In this document: positions 1 to 7,316 of the stretch, in pieces
How the letters are laid out: each line of letters starts with the position of its first letter
How positions within the stretch are numbered: the stretch's first letter is position 1
From: Sulfurospirillaceae bacterium
GTDB taxonomy: Bacteria; Campylobacterota; Campylobacteria; Campylobacterales; Sulfurospirillaceae
DNA: 11,831 bases
NCBI GenBank assembly: GCA_028705785.1
Contig: JAQWCT010000059.1
Location: 1 to 11,831 of the forward strand
Direction of reading: 5' to 3'
The notes under the pieces: model-generated
Seen by the model: the letters and a program-made list of their open reading frames with translations, nothing else
Told to the model about the DNA's origin: nothing
The model's database searches: none
Position numbers and translations under genes: made by a program

Positions 1-1305
1 GTATTTGCTTTTTTAGAAGCCGAAGAATTTGAGGTCAGTCTCATTTCTCCACCTCAAAAAGAGGTAGAAGTTCTCAAAAGTGAAGCAAAGGTTGAGGTTA
101 AAGAAGAAGTTAAAGAGGAAGTCAAAGAGGAAAAAGCTAAAACGGTTGTTGCGCAAAAAAGCTTTTTAAAGATAGATTCGCAAAAACTCGATGAGTTGTT
201 TGATTCGATTGGTGAACTGGTAATTGCTCAAAATTATTTGGGAGAAAATGGTAAAATCAAGGCAGTACGGGATGCCGAGGTGACTAAAACAATTGAAAAT
301 CTCTCCAAAATTACTAAGCTGATTCAAAATCGTGTGATGGGACTGAGGATGATTCCTATTCGTGACACTTTTGAGAAGATGAAAAGAGTGGCAAGAGATT
401 CGTCTAAAAAGGTCAATAAACCGATTCGTCTTGTTCTTGAAGGTGAAGATACAGAAATTGATAAAACAATGGTTGAAGCACTCTCTGACCCACTCATTCA
501 TATTATTCGAAACTCCATTGACCATGGCATTGAAAGTACGCCAGCGGATAGACTAAAAGCAGGCAAAGATGAAGAGGGCATCGTGACGCTTAGTGCTTAC
601 CATAAGGGTGGTAATATCATTATTGAGGTAAGAGATGATGGTCGAGGAATTAACAAACAAAAGGTATATCAAAAAGCTTTAGAGGGAGGGATTATCAGTG
701 CAAGTGATGAACTCAGCGATGCACAGATTTATGGACTTATCATGCAAGCGGGTTTTTCAACAGCCGATACGATTAGCGACATCTCTGGTCGAGGTGTTGG
801 ACTTGATGTGGTATGCAATGCTATTGAGGGTGTGCGAGGAAAAGTTGATATTATCTCACACGAGGGAAAAGGGAGTACTTTTTCCATTGTGTTGCCGCTC
901 ACATTAGCGATTATTGATGGGATGATTGTCAGATGTAGTGATAAAATTTATATCATTCCTACACTTTCTATTATTGAATCTTTTAGACCTTCTCAAGAGA
1001 ATGTTCACACAGCAGGTGGAAAAGAGGAGTTTGTACAGTTACGCTCTGAACTTTTGCCGATTATCCGACTTGCAAAAGTTTTAGAACTCGAGCACACCTC
1101 TCCAAATCCTTGGGAATCAACTTTGGTTTGTATTGAAAATGACAAAGGTAAATTTGCACTTTTAGTCGATGAGTTAGTAGGTCGTCAGCAAGTCGTTATC
1201 AAAACATTAGGAGAGTTTTTTGCCAAAACCGAAGGTGTCAGTGGTGGTGCTGTTATGGGAAATGGTGAAGTTGCCCTTATCCTCAATGTGGAAGAACTCT
1301 ACTAA
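1..1305 (+). CDS. cheA: Chemotaxis histidine kinase CheA, 3' part (5' end outside window)
   Basis: CheA is the cytoplasmic kinase of chemoreceptor arrays; it autophosphorylates on an N-terminal Hpt His and passes phosphate to CheY and CheB. The frame is open from base 1, so the Hpt (P1) and any P2 domain lie upstream. Visible in order: an acidic/Lys-rich linker (to about base 160); the P3 dimerisation helices (about 170-400, KIDSQKLDELFDSIGELV); the P4 ATPase with N box (487-534, conserved Asn codon 511-513), G1 box DDGRGI (about 634-651) and G2 box GRGVGLDVV (787-813); and the CheW-like P5 domain (about 895-1300). The protein ends straight after P5 with no receiver, unlike the CheAY fusion of Campylobacter and Helicobacter. 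An internal TTG at 196 is not the start, because P3 begins before it. The stop overlaps the cheR start (TAATG). Confidence 0.97.
   Translation, partial: VFAFLEAEEFEVSLISPPQKEVEVLKSEAKVEVKEEVKEEVKEEKAKTVVAQKSFLKIDSQKLDELFDSIGELVIAQNYLGENGKIKAVRDAEVTKTIENLSKITKLIQNRVMGLRMIPIRDTFEKMKRVARDSSKKVNKPIRLVLEGEDTEIDKTMVEALSDPLIHIIRNSIDHGIESTPADRLKAGKDEEGIVTLSAYHKGGNIIIEVRDDGRGINKQKVYQKALEGGIISASDELSDAQIYGLIMQAGFSTADTISDISGRGVGLDVVCNAIEGVRGKVDIISHEGKGSTFSIVLPLTLAIIDGMIVRCSDKIYIIPTLSIIESFRPSQENVHTAGGKEEFVQLRSELLPIIRLAKVLELEHTSPNPWESTLVCIENDKGKFALLVDELVGRQQVVIKTLGEFFAKTEGVSGGAVMGNGEVALILNVEELY
97..132 (+). repeat. Three tandem 12-base repeats in the cheA linker
   Basis: Three near-identical in-frame units (GTTAAAGAAGAA, GTTAAAGAGGAA, GTCAAAGAGGAA) encode Val-Lys-Glu-Glu three times within the flexible linker before the CheA dimerisation domain. 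A partial unit (GTTGAG) precedes them. Differences are at third codon positions. In-frame repeats like these commonly change linker length by slippage without disturbing folded domains. Confidence 0.85.
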
Positions 1306-2123
1306 TGGATCGACTCTCTTTGAGTAGAAAAGAGTTCGAGCTTTTTAAAAATTATATTTATGAACACATCGGTATTTCTTTAGGTGAGCAGAAAATCTAT
1401 TTGGTGCAGGCGAGATTGGCTAAAAGAGTTAAACAATTGCAACTGAATGATTTTGGGGAGTATTACACTACTTTAATCAATGATAAAACTGGTAATGAGC
1501 TTGAATACCTTTGTTCTTTAATCTCAACCAATGTCACTTCCTTTTTTAGAGAATCTAAACAGTGGGAATTTTGGAAAACTAACCTGTCAGCTATGATGGA
1601 GAAGAAAAACAATAAGCTTCGCATTTGGTCGGCTGCTTGTTCCACAGGAGAAGAGCCTTACAGTATCGCAATGTTTTTAGGAGAAAACGCTCCTAGTATG
1701 GATGTGAAAATCTTAGCAACAGATGTTTCGCCTCGCGTTTTAAAAGAAGCCAGTAGTGGCACTTACAGTGAAAAAGCGGCAGGCTCATTGGGGAGTAATT
1801 ATCTCAACAAATATTTTACAAAAGTTCGCCACAATGAGGGACATCTTTACACTATAGATGAAAAGATAAAACGCCATATCGTCTTTAGGGGATTTAATCT
1901 TGTGACGGGGAATTACGGTATTTTTAAAGAGAAAAAATTTGATATTATCTTTTGTCGCAATGTGATGATTTATTTTGACAAACCAACACAAACTGCACTT
2001 GTACAGAAGTTTTACAATATGCTACATAAAGATGGCTATCTTTTTATCGGCAGTTCAGAAGCGCTCACCGATATCAAAACAGGATTTAAATCCAGAAGTG
2101 CTTCAATTTATCAAAAGGTTTAA
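1305..2123 (+). CDS. cheR: Chemoreceptor glutamate methyltransferase CheR
   Basis: CheR transfers methyl groups from S-adenosylmethionine to glutamates of chemoreceptors, the forward arm of adaptation. The product has 272 residues, normal for the family. It shows the N-terminal helical CheR domain (about 1-70), then the catalytic domain with TNVTSFFRE (75-83), the SAM-binding glycine region SAACSTGEEPYS (109-120), the acidic end of strand 2 ATDVS (138-142), FDIIFCRNVMIYFD (212-225), and the closing LFIGSSEAL (246-254). No C-terminal TPR extension is present. The ATG shares its A with the preceding cheA stop, and a GGAAGA sequence lies upstream, so translation is probably coupled to cheA. All expected catalytic motifs are intact. 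The next gene starts one base after the stop. Confidence 0.97.
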   Translation: MDRLSLSRKEFELFKNYIYEHIGISLGEQKIYLVQARLAKRVKQLQLNDFGEYYTTLINDKTGNELEYLCSLISTNVTSFFRESKQWEFWKTNLSAMMEKKNNKLRIWSAACSTGEEPYSIAMFLGENAPSMDVKILATDVSPRVLKEASSGTYSEKAAGSLGSNYLNKYFTKVRHNEGHLYTIDEKIKRHIVFRGFNLVTGNYGIFKEKKFDIIFCRNVMIYFDKPTQTALVQKFYNMLHKDGYLFIGSSEALTDIKTGFKSRSASIYQKV

Positions 2124-2124
2124 A

Positions 2125-3018
2125 ATGGCTGAAAATATGAGCGATAAAGCATTACTTGAAGAGATAGAAAAACGGTTTGAACAAAAAAATACCATGCTCG
2201 AAGAGTTAGAGTTTACCACCAAAAAACTGTATGATCTTAACGAAAAGCTTAAAGAAAACGATTCAGTTAAGGGAGAATTTCTATCACTGATCAAAAATGT
2301 GTTTAACAATCCTATCAGCTCACTCCTTAACCTCTCATCCATGATGCAAAAAAATGAAGATTCCCCCAAAACTGAAAAAATTAAAAGCTTTTTAAATACT
2401 GAGCTTCTCAAACTCAATTTTCAATTGACCAATATTTTTACCGCGGCTGAAATAGAGGCAGGAGAGATAGGGAGTTATTTTAGCGAAGTGGATGTAGAAA
2501 AACTTTTTGAAGAAGTGTTAAGTTCCTTTGCCTATTTAATAGAAGAGAAATCATTGGTAATAGACTCACATATTTCTTTAAAAGAGACGATTATTAGCGA
2601 TACCAAAAAACTTCATTGTATCCTTTCAAATATCGTTTCAAATGCTTGTGAATACTCTTTTCGAGGTAAAAAAATAATATTTAAAGTAGATATCCAAGGT
2701 AAGAATCTTGTCATTGCCATCACCAATATTGGAGATGTGATTTTAAAGGAGTATAAAAAAGAGGTCTTTAATCGCTTTAAAAAAGTAGATAAGAAAAGCA
2801 AAGCTAGGGAGTCTGTTGAAGGCCTAGGACTTGGGCTTAGCGTGGTGAATGCACTGGTGGATTCATTAGATGGCGAGATTGATTATGAATCAAGTGAAGA
2901 GGGAACGACTTTTACGGTTGTATTGAAACTTCAAGATAAAAATGCAGCGCAAGCACTTTTGGGTGAGGGTGGCAATGAGTTTATGTTTGATGATTTTGAT
3001 GATATGAAAGAGTTTTAA
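2125..3018 (+). CDS. Degenerate histidine-kinase-like protein (phosphoacceptor His replaced by Asn), probable pseudokinase
   Basis: 297 residues, cytoplasmic, no membrane segment. The order is a Glu/Lys-rich coiled coil (about 8-48), a HisKA-like helical hairpin (about 50-120) and a HATPase-like domain (about 125-270). Aligned without gaps to the intact kinase encoded at 4519 (FLILFTHELKTPLNAI), this protein reads FLSLIKNVFNNPISSL. Asn58 (codon AAT, 2296-2298) therefore replaces the phosphoacceptor His and Val replaces the following Glu. The N box (SNIVSNACEY; Asn169, Asn173) and G2 box (GLGLGL, 233-238) are kept. The G1 box is NIGDVI (201-206), with Asn for the adenine-contacting Asp and Val for the second Gly. 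It ends in Asp-Asp-Met-Lys-Glu-Phe, the tail type seen in three other proteins here. ATG 2125 is chosen because it has an upstream AAGG and abuts the cheR stop; earlier in-frame ATGs lie deep inside cheR. Its position between cheR and cheD suggests a regulatory or scaffold role in the array. Confidence 0.85.
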   Translation: MAENMSDKALLEEIEKRFEQKNTMLEELEFTTKKLYDLNEKLKENDSVKGEFLSLIKNVFNNPISSLLNLSSMMQKNEDSPKTEKIKSFLNTELLKLNFQLTNIFTAAEIEAGEIGSYFSEVDVEKLFEEVLSSFAYLIEEKSLVIDSHISLKETIISDTKKLHCILSNIVSNACEYSFRGKKIIFKVDIQGKNLVIAITNIGDVILKEYKKEVFNRFKKVDKKSKARESVEGLGLGLSVVNALVDSLDGEIDYESSEEGTTFTVVLKLQDKNAAQALLGEGGNEFMFDDFDDMKEF

Positions 3019-3491
3019 TGTTACCCCGAAAATTCATCCATGTTGGTGAGATTTTTGTTGCCATCAATCCCACCGAAATTATTACCGTACTAGGTTCTTG
3101 CGTGGGCGTTTGTCTATATGATAAAGTTGAGATGATAGGTGCAATGAATCACTATCTTTTACCACTTTGGAATGGTAATGGATTGGAAAGCCCTAAATTT
3201 GGTAATATTTCCATCCCTAAAATGATAGAAAATATGGAAAATATTGGTTGTTCAAGACGCAACATAGAGGCAAAAATCTTTGGCGGGGCTAATATTCATA
3301 AAAGCAATACAGAGGGACAAATGATAGGTCAAAAGAACATTATGATTGCCAAAGAGATATTAAGACAATACACGATTCCCATCAAAGCTGAAGATACAGG
3401 TGGAAACAATGGTAGGCGTATCATGATGATTAGTGATGCCAATAGAATTATCCTCAAATATGTACAAAATGAGATTATGGACAATGATTAG
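3018..3491 (+). CDS. cheD: Chemoreceptor glutamine deamidase CheD
   Basis: CheD deamidates glutamines of chemoreceptors to glutamates, creating methylation sites for CheR; in many bacteria it also interacts with the CheC phosphatase. The product has 157 residues, the usual family size, and is a single-domain protein. The catalytic Cys28 lies in TVLGSCVG (23-30), with Thr23 just before it, and the catalytic His45 lies in GAMNHYLLP (41-49). Later conserved features include the KIFGGANI segment and the AEDTGGNNGRR segment near the C terminus, typical of CheD. The ATG overlaps the preceding stop (TAATG) and the 3' end overlaps cheB by 8 bases, indicating translational coupling. No CheC gene is visible in the window. 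Confidence 0.97.
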   Translation: MLPRKFIHVGEIFVAINPTEIITVLGSCVGVCLYDKVEMIGAMNHYLLPLWNGNGLESPKFGNISIPKMIENMENIGCSRRNIEAKIFGGANIHKSNTEGQMIGQKNIMIAKEILRQYTIPIKAEDTGGNNGRRIMMISDANRIILKYVQNEIMDND

Positions 3492-4509
3492 AGTTTTAAT
3501 TGTCGATGACAGTGCCACAGCAAGGCATATATTACGCGAAATTTTAGAGAGTGATAGACGCATTGAAGTAGTGGGTCTAGCGGCAGATGCATTCATTGCA
3601 CGAGATATGATTTTGGAATTAAAGCCCAATGTTATTTGTCTTGATGTTGAAATGCCACGGATGGATGGGGTTACTTTTTTACAAAAATTGATGACCTACT
3701 TTCCTACACCAGTGGTTATGGTATCTTCTTTGACACGCAAAAGCGCTCAAGTAACACTTGATGCACTCGAAGCAGGGGCTATAGACTATGTCGCAAAAAC
3801 GCACTCCAATATCTATGACGGTAAAGATGAGATTCGTGATGAATTGATTCAAAAAGTCGTTGATGCTTCTTATGCAAGAGTACAAAAGATAACACCAAAA
3901 TCTAAAATTTCTACCAATCGCTTAAGTATCGCAGAGACGACCAACAAGGTTATCGCTATTGGTTCAAGTACAGGTGGCACAGAAGCTTTGAAGGTTGTTT
4001 TGAGAGGAATGCCTAAAAATTCTCCTGCAATTATCATTGTTCAACATATGCCTGATAGTTTCGTAGGTCCTTTTGCTGCAAGGCTGAATTCATTATGTGA
4101 TATTGATGTCAAAGTGGCCCAAAATGGTGATTTTCTAGCAATGGGAACAGCTTATATTGCACAAGGAGGGCGACATATGGTTTTGCGTCGTTCTGGTGCG
4201 AAGTATTTTGTGGAAATAGGTGAGGGAAGAACGGTAAGCGGGCACTGTCCAAGTGTTGATGTGTTGTTTAATTCCGTCTCTAAAGTAGCTGGTGCCAATG
4301 CAATTGGTGTGATTCTCACAGGTATGGGAGCTGATGGCGCTAAAGGAATGTTCAATATGCATCAAGCAGGGGCTAAAAATATTGCTCAATCAGAAGAGAC
4401 TTGTGTTGTTTTTGGAATGCCAAAAGAAGCGATAAAATTGGGTGGTGTTAATGCTGTGGTGCCCTTGGAAGATATTAGCAAGGCAGTAGTAAATTTATTA
4501 TCACACTAG
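3484..4509 (+). CDS. cheB: Chemotaxis response regulator protein-glutamate methylesterase CheB
   Basis: CheB removes methyl groups from receptor glutamates (and can deamidate glutamines) and is activated by phosphorylation from CheA. From ATG 3484 it has 341 residues, close to the enteric enzyme. Receiver (1-120): acidic pair in VLIVDDS, phosphorylatable Asp54 in CLDVEMPRMDG, Ser81-Ser82 and Lys105. Linker about 125-150. Catalytic domain (about 153-338): Ser162 in GSSTGGT, His188 in VQHMP and Asp284 in GMGADG form the expected triad. ATG 3484 is chosen because it directly precedes the receiver's first strand (MIRVLIVDDS). Starting at the upstream ATG 3433 would add 17 unrelated residues inside cheD. 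The complete receiver contrasts with the receiver-less CheB of Campylobacter jejuni. The start overlaps the cheD 3' end by 8 bases. Confidence 0.97.
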   Translation: MIRVLIVDDSATARHILREILESDRRIEVVGLAADAFIARDMILELKPNVICLDVEMPRMDGVTFLQKLMTYFPTPVVMVSSLTRKSAQVTLDALEAGAIDYVAKTHSNIYDGKDEIRDELIQKVVDASYARVQKITPKSKISTNRLSIAETTNKVIAIGSSTGGTEALKVVLRGMPKNSPAIIIVQHMPDSFVGPFAARLNSLCDIDVKVAQNGDFLAMGTAYIAQGGRHMVLRRSGAKYFVEIGEGRTVSGHCPSVDVLFNSVSKVAGANAIGVILTGMGADGAKGMFNMHQAGAKNIAQSEETCVVFGMPKEAIKLGGVNAVVPLEDISKAVVNLLSH

Positions 4510-4511
4510 GA
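4508..4511 (+). promoter_or_regulatory. Shine-Dalgarno site for the kinase gene at 4519, overlapping the cheB stop
   Basis: AGGA lies seven bases before the ATG at 4519 and shares two bases with the cheB TAG stop. It fixes the start choice and suggests reinitiation by ribosomes terminating on cheB. Confidence 0.7.
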
Positions 4512-4518
4512 TTTAATA

Positions 4519-6027
4519 ATGGAGCATATTTTTTACAACAAAAATAGTGTATCAGTTTTGTTGATAGGAAATTTAACGCAAGATGAAGGCTTTTTTAATA
4601 TAGCCAAGTCCTTATGTAAATCTTTACATGTAAGCACAAAATCAAATGAGATTAAAAATATTGTATTAGAAAACAGAATTGATCTTATCTTTGGAACACT
4701 TTCTTTTGAAGGAGATTCTTTTCTTGAAGCGCTTCAAGAAGTCAAAAAAATAGATAAAGAAATAGGCATAGTTCTTTTTTTACGCATCGTTGATGCGGAT
4801 TATTTATATGATGCATTAGCACTTAAATGTAGTCGATATTTTTATATGAAAATAGAAAAAGAACATATCTTAGAGCACTTTAAAGAGGCTATTGAAAATA
4901 TTGTTGATAAAAATATCTTTCTCAAAGATACCCAATATTTTAATGCCCTTATAGAATCTTCTATCGTTTCACAATCTGATATAGAAGGAAATGTAACTTA
5001 TATCAATGACCATTTTACTGCAGTAACAGGCTATACTCGAGAAGAAATTATAGGAAAAAATCATCGCATTTTAAGACATCCATCTAATGGCCCTGAGATA
5101 TTTAAAGAGATGTGGGGAACGATTACACAAGGAAAAGTTTGGCGAGAGAGAATACTCAATATCAATAAAAATGGTAGTGATTTTTGGGCAGATACAATCA
5201 TCATTCCTTTTAAAGATGAGAAAACAGGCAAAATTATCCAGTATATTGCTATTAGGCGTGATATCACACAGTTGATAGAAGAGCGAAGAGCAATTCAAGC
5301 AAGAGAGATTCAAGCCAATGAACAAACCAAACTTTCTGAGGCTAAAGACTCTTTTTTAATCCTTTTTACCCATGAGCTCAAAACACCGCTGAATGCTATT
5401 ATTAATTTTTCGCAGTATCTATGTAAAAATATGTATCGTATCGAAGAAATTCCTAAAGAAAAAAGCACACATTTGTTAGAACAAATATATAAAAGTGCCT
5501 CTTTTATGTTGGAAAATGTGACTAATATTTTGGATTTAAGTAAACTGAGAAATCATAAAATCAATTATACCTATACACTTTTTAATCTCAAAGAGAGTAT
5601 CCAAGATGTTATTGATAAGCACGAAGCATTGGCTTTAGAAAATAAAAAAGAAGTTGTGTTTCAAGATGATGGGAGCGAGGCTCATATTAGTAGTGATGAG
5701 TTTAGGTTTAAGCAAATCATTGCCAATATTCTTTCTAATGCGATTAAGTATGGCATATCTTCTGTAGAAGTATTTCTCTTATGTGATAAAGAAAAAATAG
5801 AAATTATTATTGAAGATGATGGTAGAGGTATTAGTGATAAAGAAGGTATTTTTGAGCTCTATGAACAAGGCTCTAGTGGCAATACAATGATGGAAAAAAA
5901 AGGTACAGGGATAGGACTCAATTTTGTCAAATTACTCTGTAAGGACCTCGGATTCACTTATAAGATCGAAGATTCTCTCTCTTTGGGTGGTACAAAATTT
6001 ATTTTAATGAAAAAATTGAAGGACTAA
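4519..6027 (+). CDS. Hybrid sensor histidine kinase: degenerate receiver, Aer-like PAS, HisKA, HATPase
   Basis: 502 residues, no membrane segment, so probably cytoplasmic. Residues about 10-130 follow a receiver pattern (VSVLLIGN; DLIFGTLSFEGD; IVLFLRIVDADY; YFYMKIEKE), but the acidic pair is Gly-Asn and the phosphorylatable Asp is Thr60; Lys111 remains. A PAS domain follows (about 140-250). Its NDHFTAVTGYT, LRHPSNGPEIFKEMW and RRDIT segments closely resemble the PAS of the aerotaxis receptor Aer, including the MW pair and an Asn-Asp near the flavin site, so a redox or oxygen cue is plausible but unproven. The kinase core looks intact: His285 in THELKTPLN, N box Asn403/Asn407, G1 EDDGRGI (432-438), G2 GTGIGL (462-467). 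It starts 9 bases after cheB and ends 2 bases before the receiver gene at 6030, its likely partner. The C terminus lacks the shared Asp-Asp...Phe tail. Confidence 0.92.
   Translation: MEHIFYNKNSVSVLLIGNLTQDEGFFNIAKSLCKSLHVSTKSNEIKNIVLENRIDLIFGTLSFEGDSFLEALQEVKKIDKEIGIVLFLRIVDADYLYDALALKCSRYFYMKIEKEHILEHFKEAIENIVDKNIFLKDTQYFNALIESSIVSQSDIEGNVTYINDHFTAVTGYTREEIIGKNHRILRHPSNGPEIFKEMWGTITQGKVWRERILNINKNGSDFWADTIIIPFKDEKTGKIIQYIAIRRDITQLIEERRAIQAREIQANEQTKLSEAKDSFLILFTHELKTPLNAIINFSQYLCKNMYRIEEIPKEKSTHLLEQIYKSASFMLENVTNILDLSKLRNHKINYTYTLFNLKESIQDVIDKHEALALENKKEVVFQDDGSEAHISSDEFRFKQIIANILSNAIKYGISSVEVFLLCDKEKIEIIIEDDGRGISDKEGIFELYEQGSSGNTMMEKKGTGIGLNFVKLLCKDLGFTYKIEDSLSLGGTKFILMKKLKD
6019..6023 (+). 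promoter_or_regulatory. Shine-Dalgarno site for the receiver gene at 6030
   Basis: AAGGA lies inside the last codons of the preceding kinase gene, six bases before the ATG at 6030. It supports that start and tight coupling of kinase and receiver synthesis. Confidence 0.7.
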
Positions 6028-6029
6028 AA

Positions 6030-7316
6030 ATGGTTAAAGTACTTATTGTTGATGATAACGACAACAATAGACTCACCCTTAATCTTTTGCTCGAAGAGAT
6101 TGAAGAGATTGAAGTTTATGAAGCTGAAGATGGTCAAATAGCCGTTGAGATGTGTGTCAAACACAATTTTGATCTTATCTTTATGGATATTATGATGCCC
6201 AATATGGATGGGTTTGAGGCAACCAAGCTTATCAAGCAGGTGCAAAAAAATTGTATGATTATCGTTCTTAGTGCCCTTGATGACCAAGCTTCAAAAAATA
6301 AAATGCTCTCTTTGGGAGCTGAAGATTATCTAACAAAACCGATTAATGCAGAACTTTTTAACACAAGAATTAAACACTATCTTCGTATCATTGCCCATAG
6401 AAGTAGAACAACTACAACGGCGACTTCCCAAGTCCTCAACCCTTTTAATACGCAAGTCTATAGCCGAAGCTTAACATTTAGAATAGACAAAGAAGAGGCC
6501 CTTGGAGAGTTTTGGGATTATTGGTTGAAGGGTGAAAAAAATATTATTGACTTGAGTGATTGTGTGCGGTTAATCTATGGTTTTGGATTATGGTTACTTA
6601 AAAATGACCAACCGTTTTCCATTGCAATGGAAGAGAGTAGTGATAAAGTTTATATGATGCTTTTACATCAAGGTGTCATTAAAAATAGCATTATTAAAAA
6701 TATTTTACTCAAACATTTTGCACATGCTAAATATATTGTAACCAAAGAGATGCTTTCTTTTCAACTTGATATTGAGGTTAAAAAAGCAGTTGTTGCAATG
6801 AGTGATGAAACTAAAAAAATACTCTCAAAATCACACGATAATGTACTGTGTGCCACAGAATATATCGAAAATTGTGCCATTTCTTTTATCGGAAAAATTG
6901 ATGGACTTGAAGCTATTAATGATGAAACAGATAAGGCTATTTTAGATTTTGAACGAGCACCTAGTAAGCGAACAGCTATGATTATTTGCGATAATTTTCA
7001 AGAGTATGCCAATATTTTGGCAGAATTGATTGATTTTGCTCATCTAGGTTTTGCTGTTCAAACACTTATTAATTTCCTTTCGACTTTAACTGAAGATCAA
7101 TTTGAAGACGATAAGGTTAAAAAGCTCTCTTCCATGCTTATCAATCTTCTCCATGACCTTTCATCTTGGAGGGAAAATGTCTTTATCACTCAAGTTGCTC
7201 GTGATGTTCACTACCTTGATGCCTCCTTGCTCTCATCGTGTATCCAAATAGAATCTATTTTTGAAGAGAAGGGAATAGATGCAAGTAGTGGAGATGATGA
7301 TATAGAGTTTTTTTAG
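6030..7316 (+). CDS. Response regulator with an unrecognised C-terminal output domain shared with the protein at 9500-10909
   Basis: 428 residues, no membrane segment or DNA-binding motif seen. The N-terminal receiver (1-120) is complete: Asp8-Asp9, phosphorylatable Asp53 in FMDIMMPNMDG, Ser81 and Lys103 in LTKPI. A Thr-rich linker (about 124-135) leads to a middle region (about 145-250) that I do not recognise. Residues about 258-412 form a predicted mainly helical domain that aligns with the C-terminal domain of the minus-strand receiver protein. Shared landmarks are SxE...ILxKxHxN...AxEY near its start and W380...N.F..Q, then HYLD (394-397) and SLLSSC (399-404). The protein ends in Asp-Asp-Ile-Glu-Phe-Phe. 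Output mode is unknown. Position directly after one kinase and before another suggests it is phosphorylated by one or both; the cheA context makes CheA another possible donor. Confidence 0.9.
   Translation: MVKVLIVDDNDNNRLTLNLLLEEIEEIEVYEAEDGQIAVEMCVKHNFDLIFMDIMMPNMDGFEATKLIKQVQKNCMIIVLSALDDQASKNKMLSLGAEDYLTKPINAELFNTRIKHYLRIIAHRSRTTTTATSQVLNPFNTQVYSRSLTFRIDKEEALGEFWDYWLKGEKNIIDLSDCVRLIYGFGLWLLKNDQPFSIAMEESSDKVYMMLLHQGVIKNSIIKNILLKHFAHAKYIVTKEMLSFQLDIEVKKAVVAMSDETKKILSKSHDNVLCATEYIENCAISFIGKIDGLEAINDETDKAILDFERAPSKRTAMIICDNFQEYANILAELIDFAHLGFAVQTLINFLSTLTEDQFEDDKVKKLSSMLINLLHDLSSWRENVFITQVARDVHYLDASLLSSCIQIESIFEEKGIDASSGDDDIEFF

Noticed and set aside
196..198. TTG at 196 as a cheA start
   Set aside because: The CheA P3 domain begins before it and the frame is open to base 1; the gene simply starts outside the window.
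166..525. Minus-strand open frame opposite cheA, and similar antisense frames elsewhere (for example 2103-2417, 6024-6287, 7442-7687)
   Set aside because: They lie wholly or almost wholly opposite well-supported conserved coding regions, show no recognisable domain, and have compositions typical of antisense shadows.
1975..2124. Upstream in-frame ATG at 1975 for the kinase-like gene
   Set aside because: It would add 50 residues coded inside cheR's conserved 3' part in another frame. ATG 2125 has an AAGG ribosome site and begins a clean coiled-coil protein.
3433..3483. Longer cheB from ATG 3433
   Set aside because: The extra 17 residues have no receiver character and lie within cheD; MIRVLIVDDS at 3484 is the typical receiver start.
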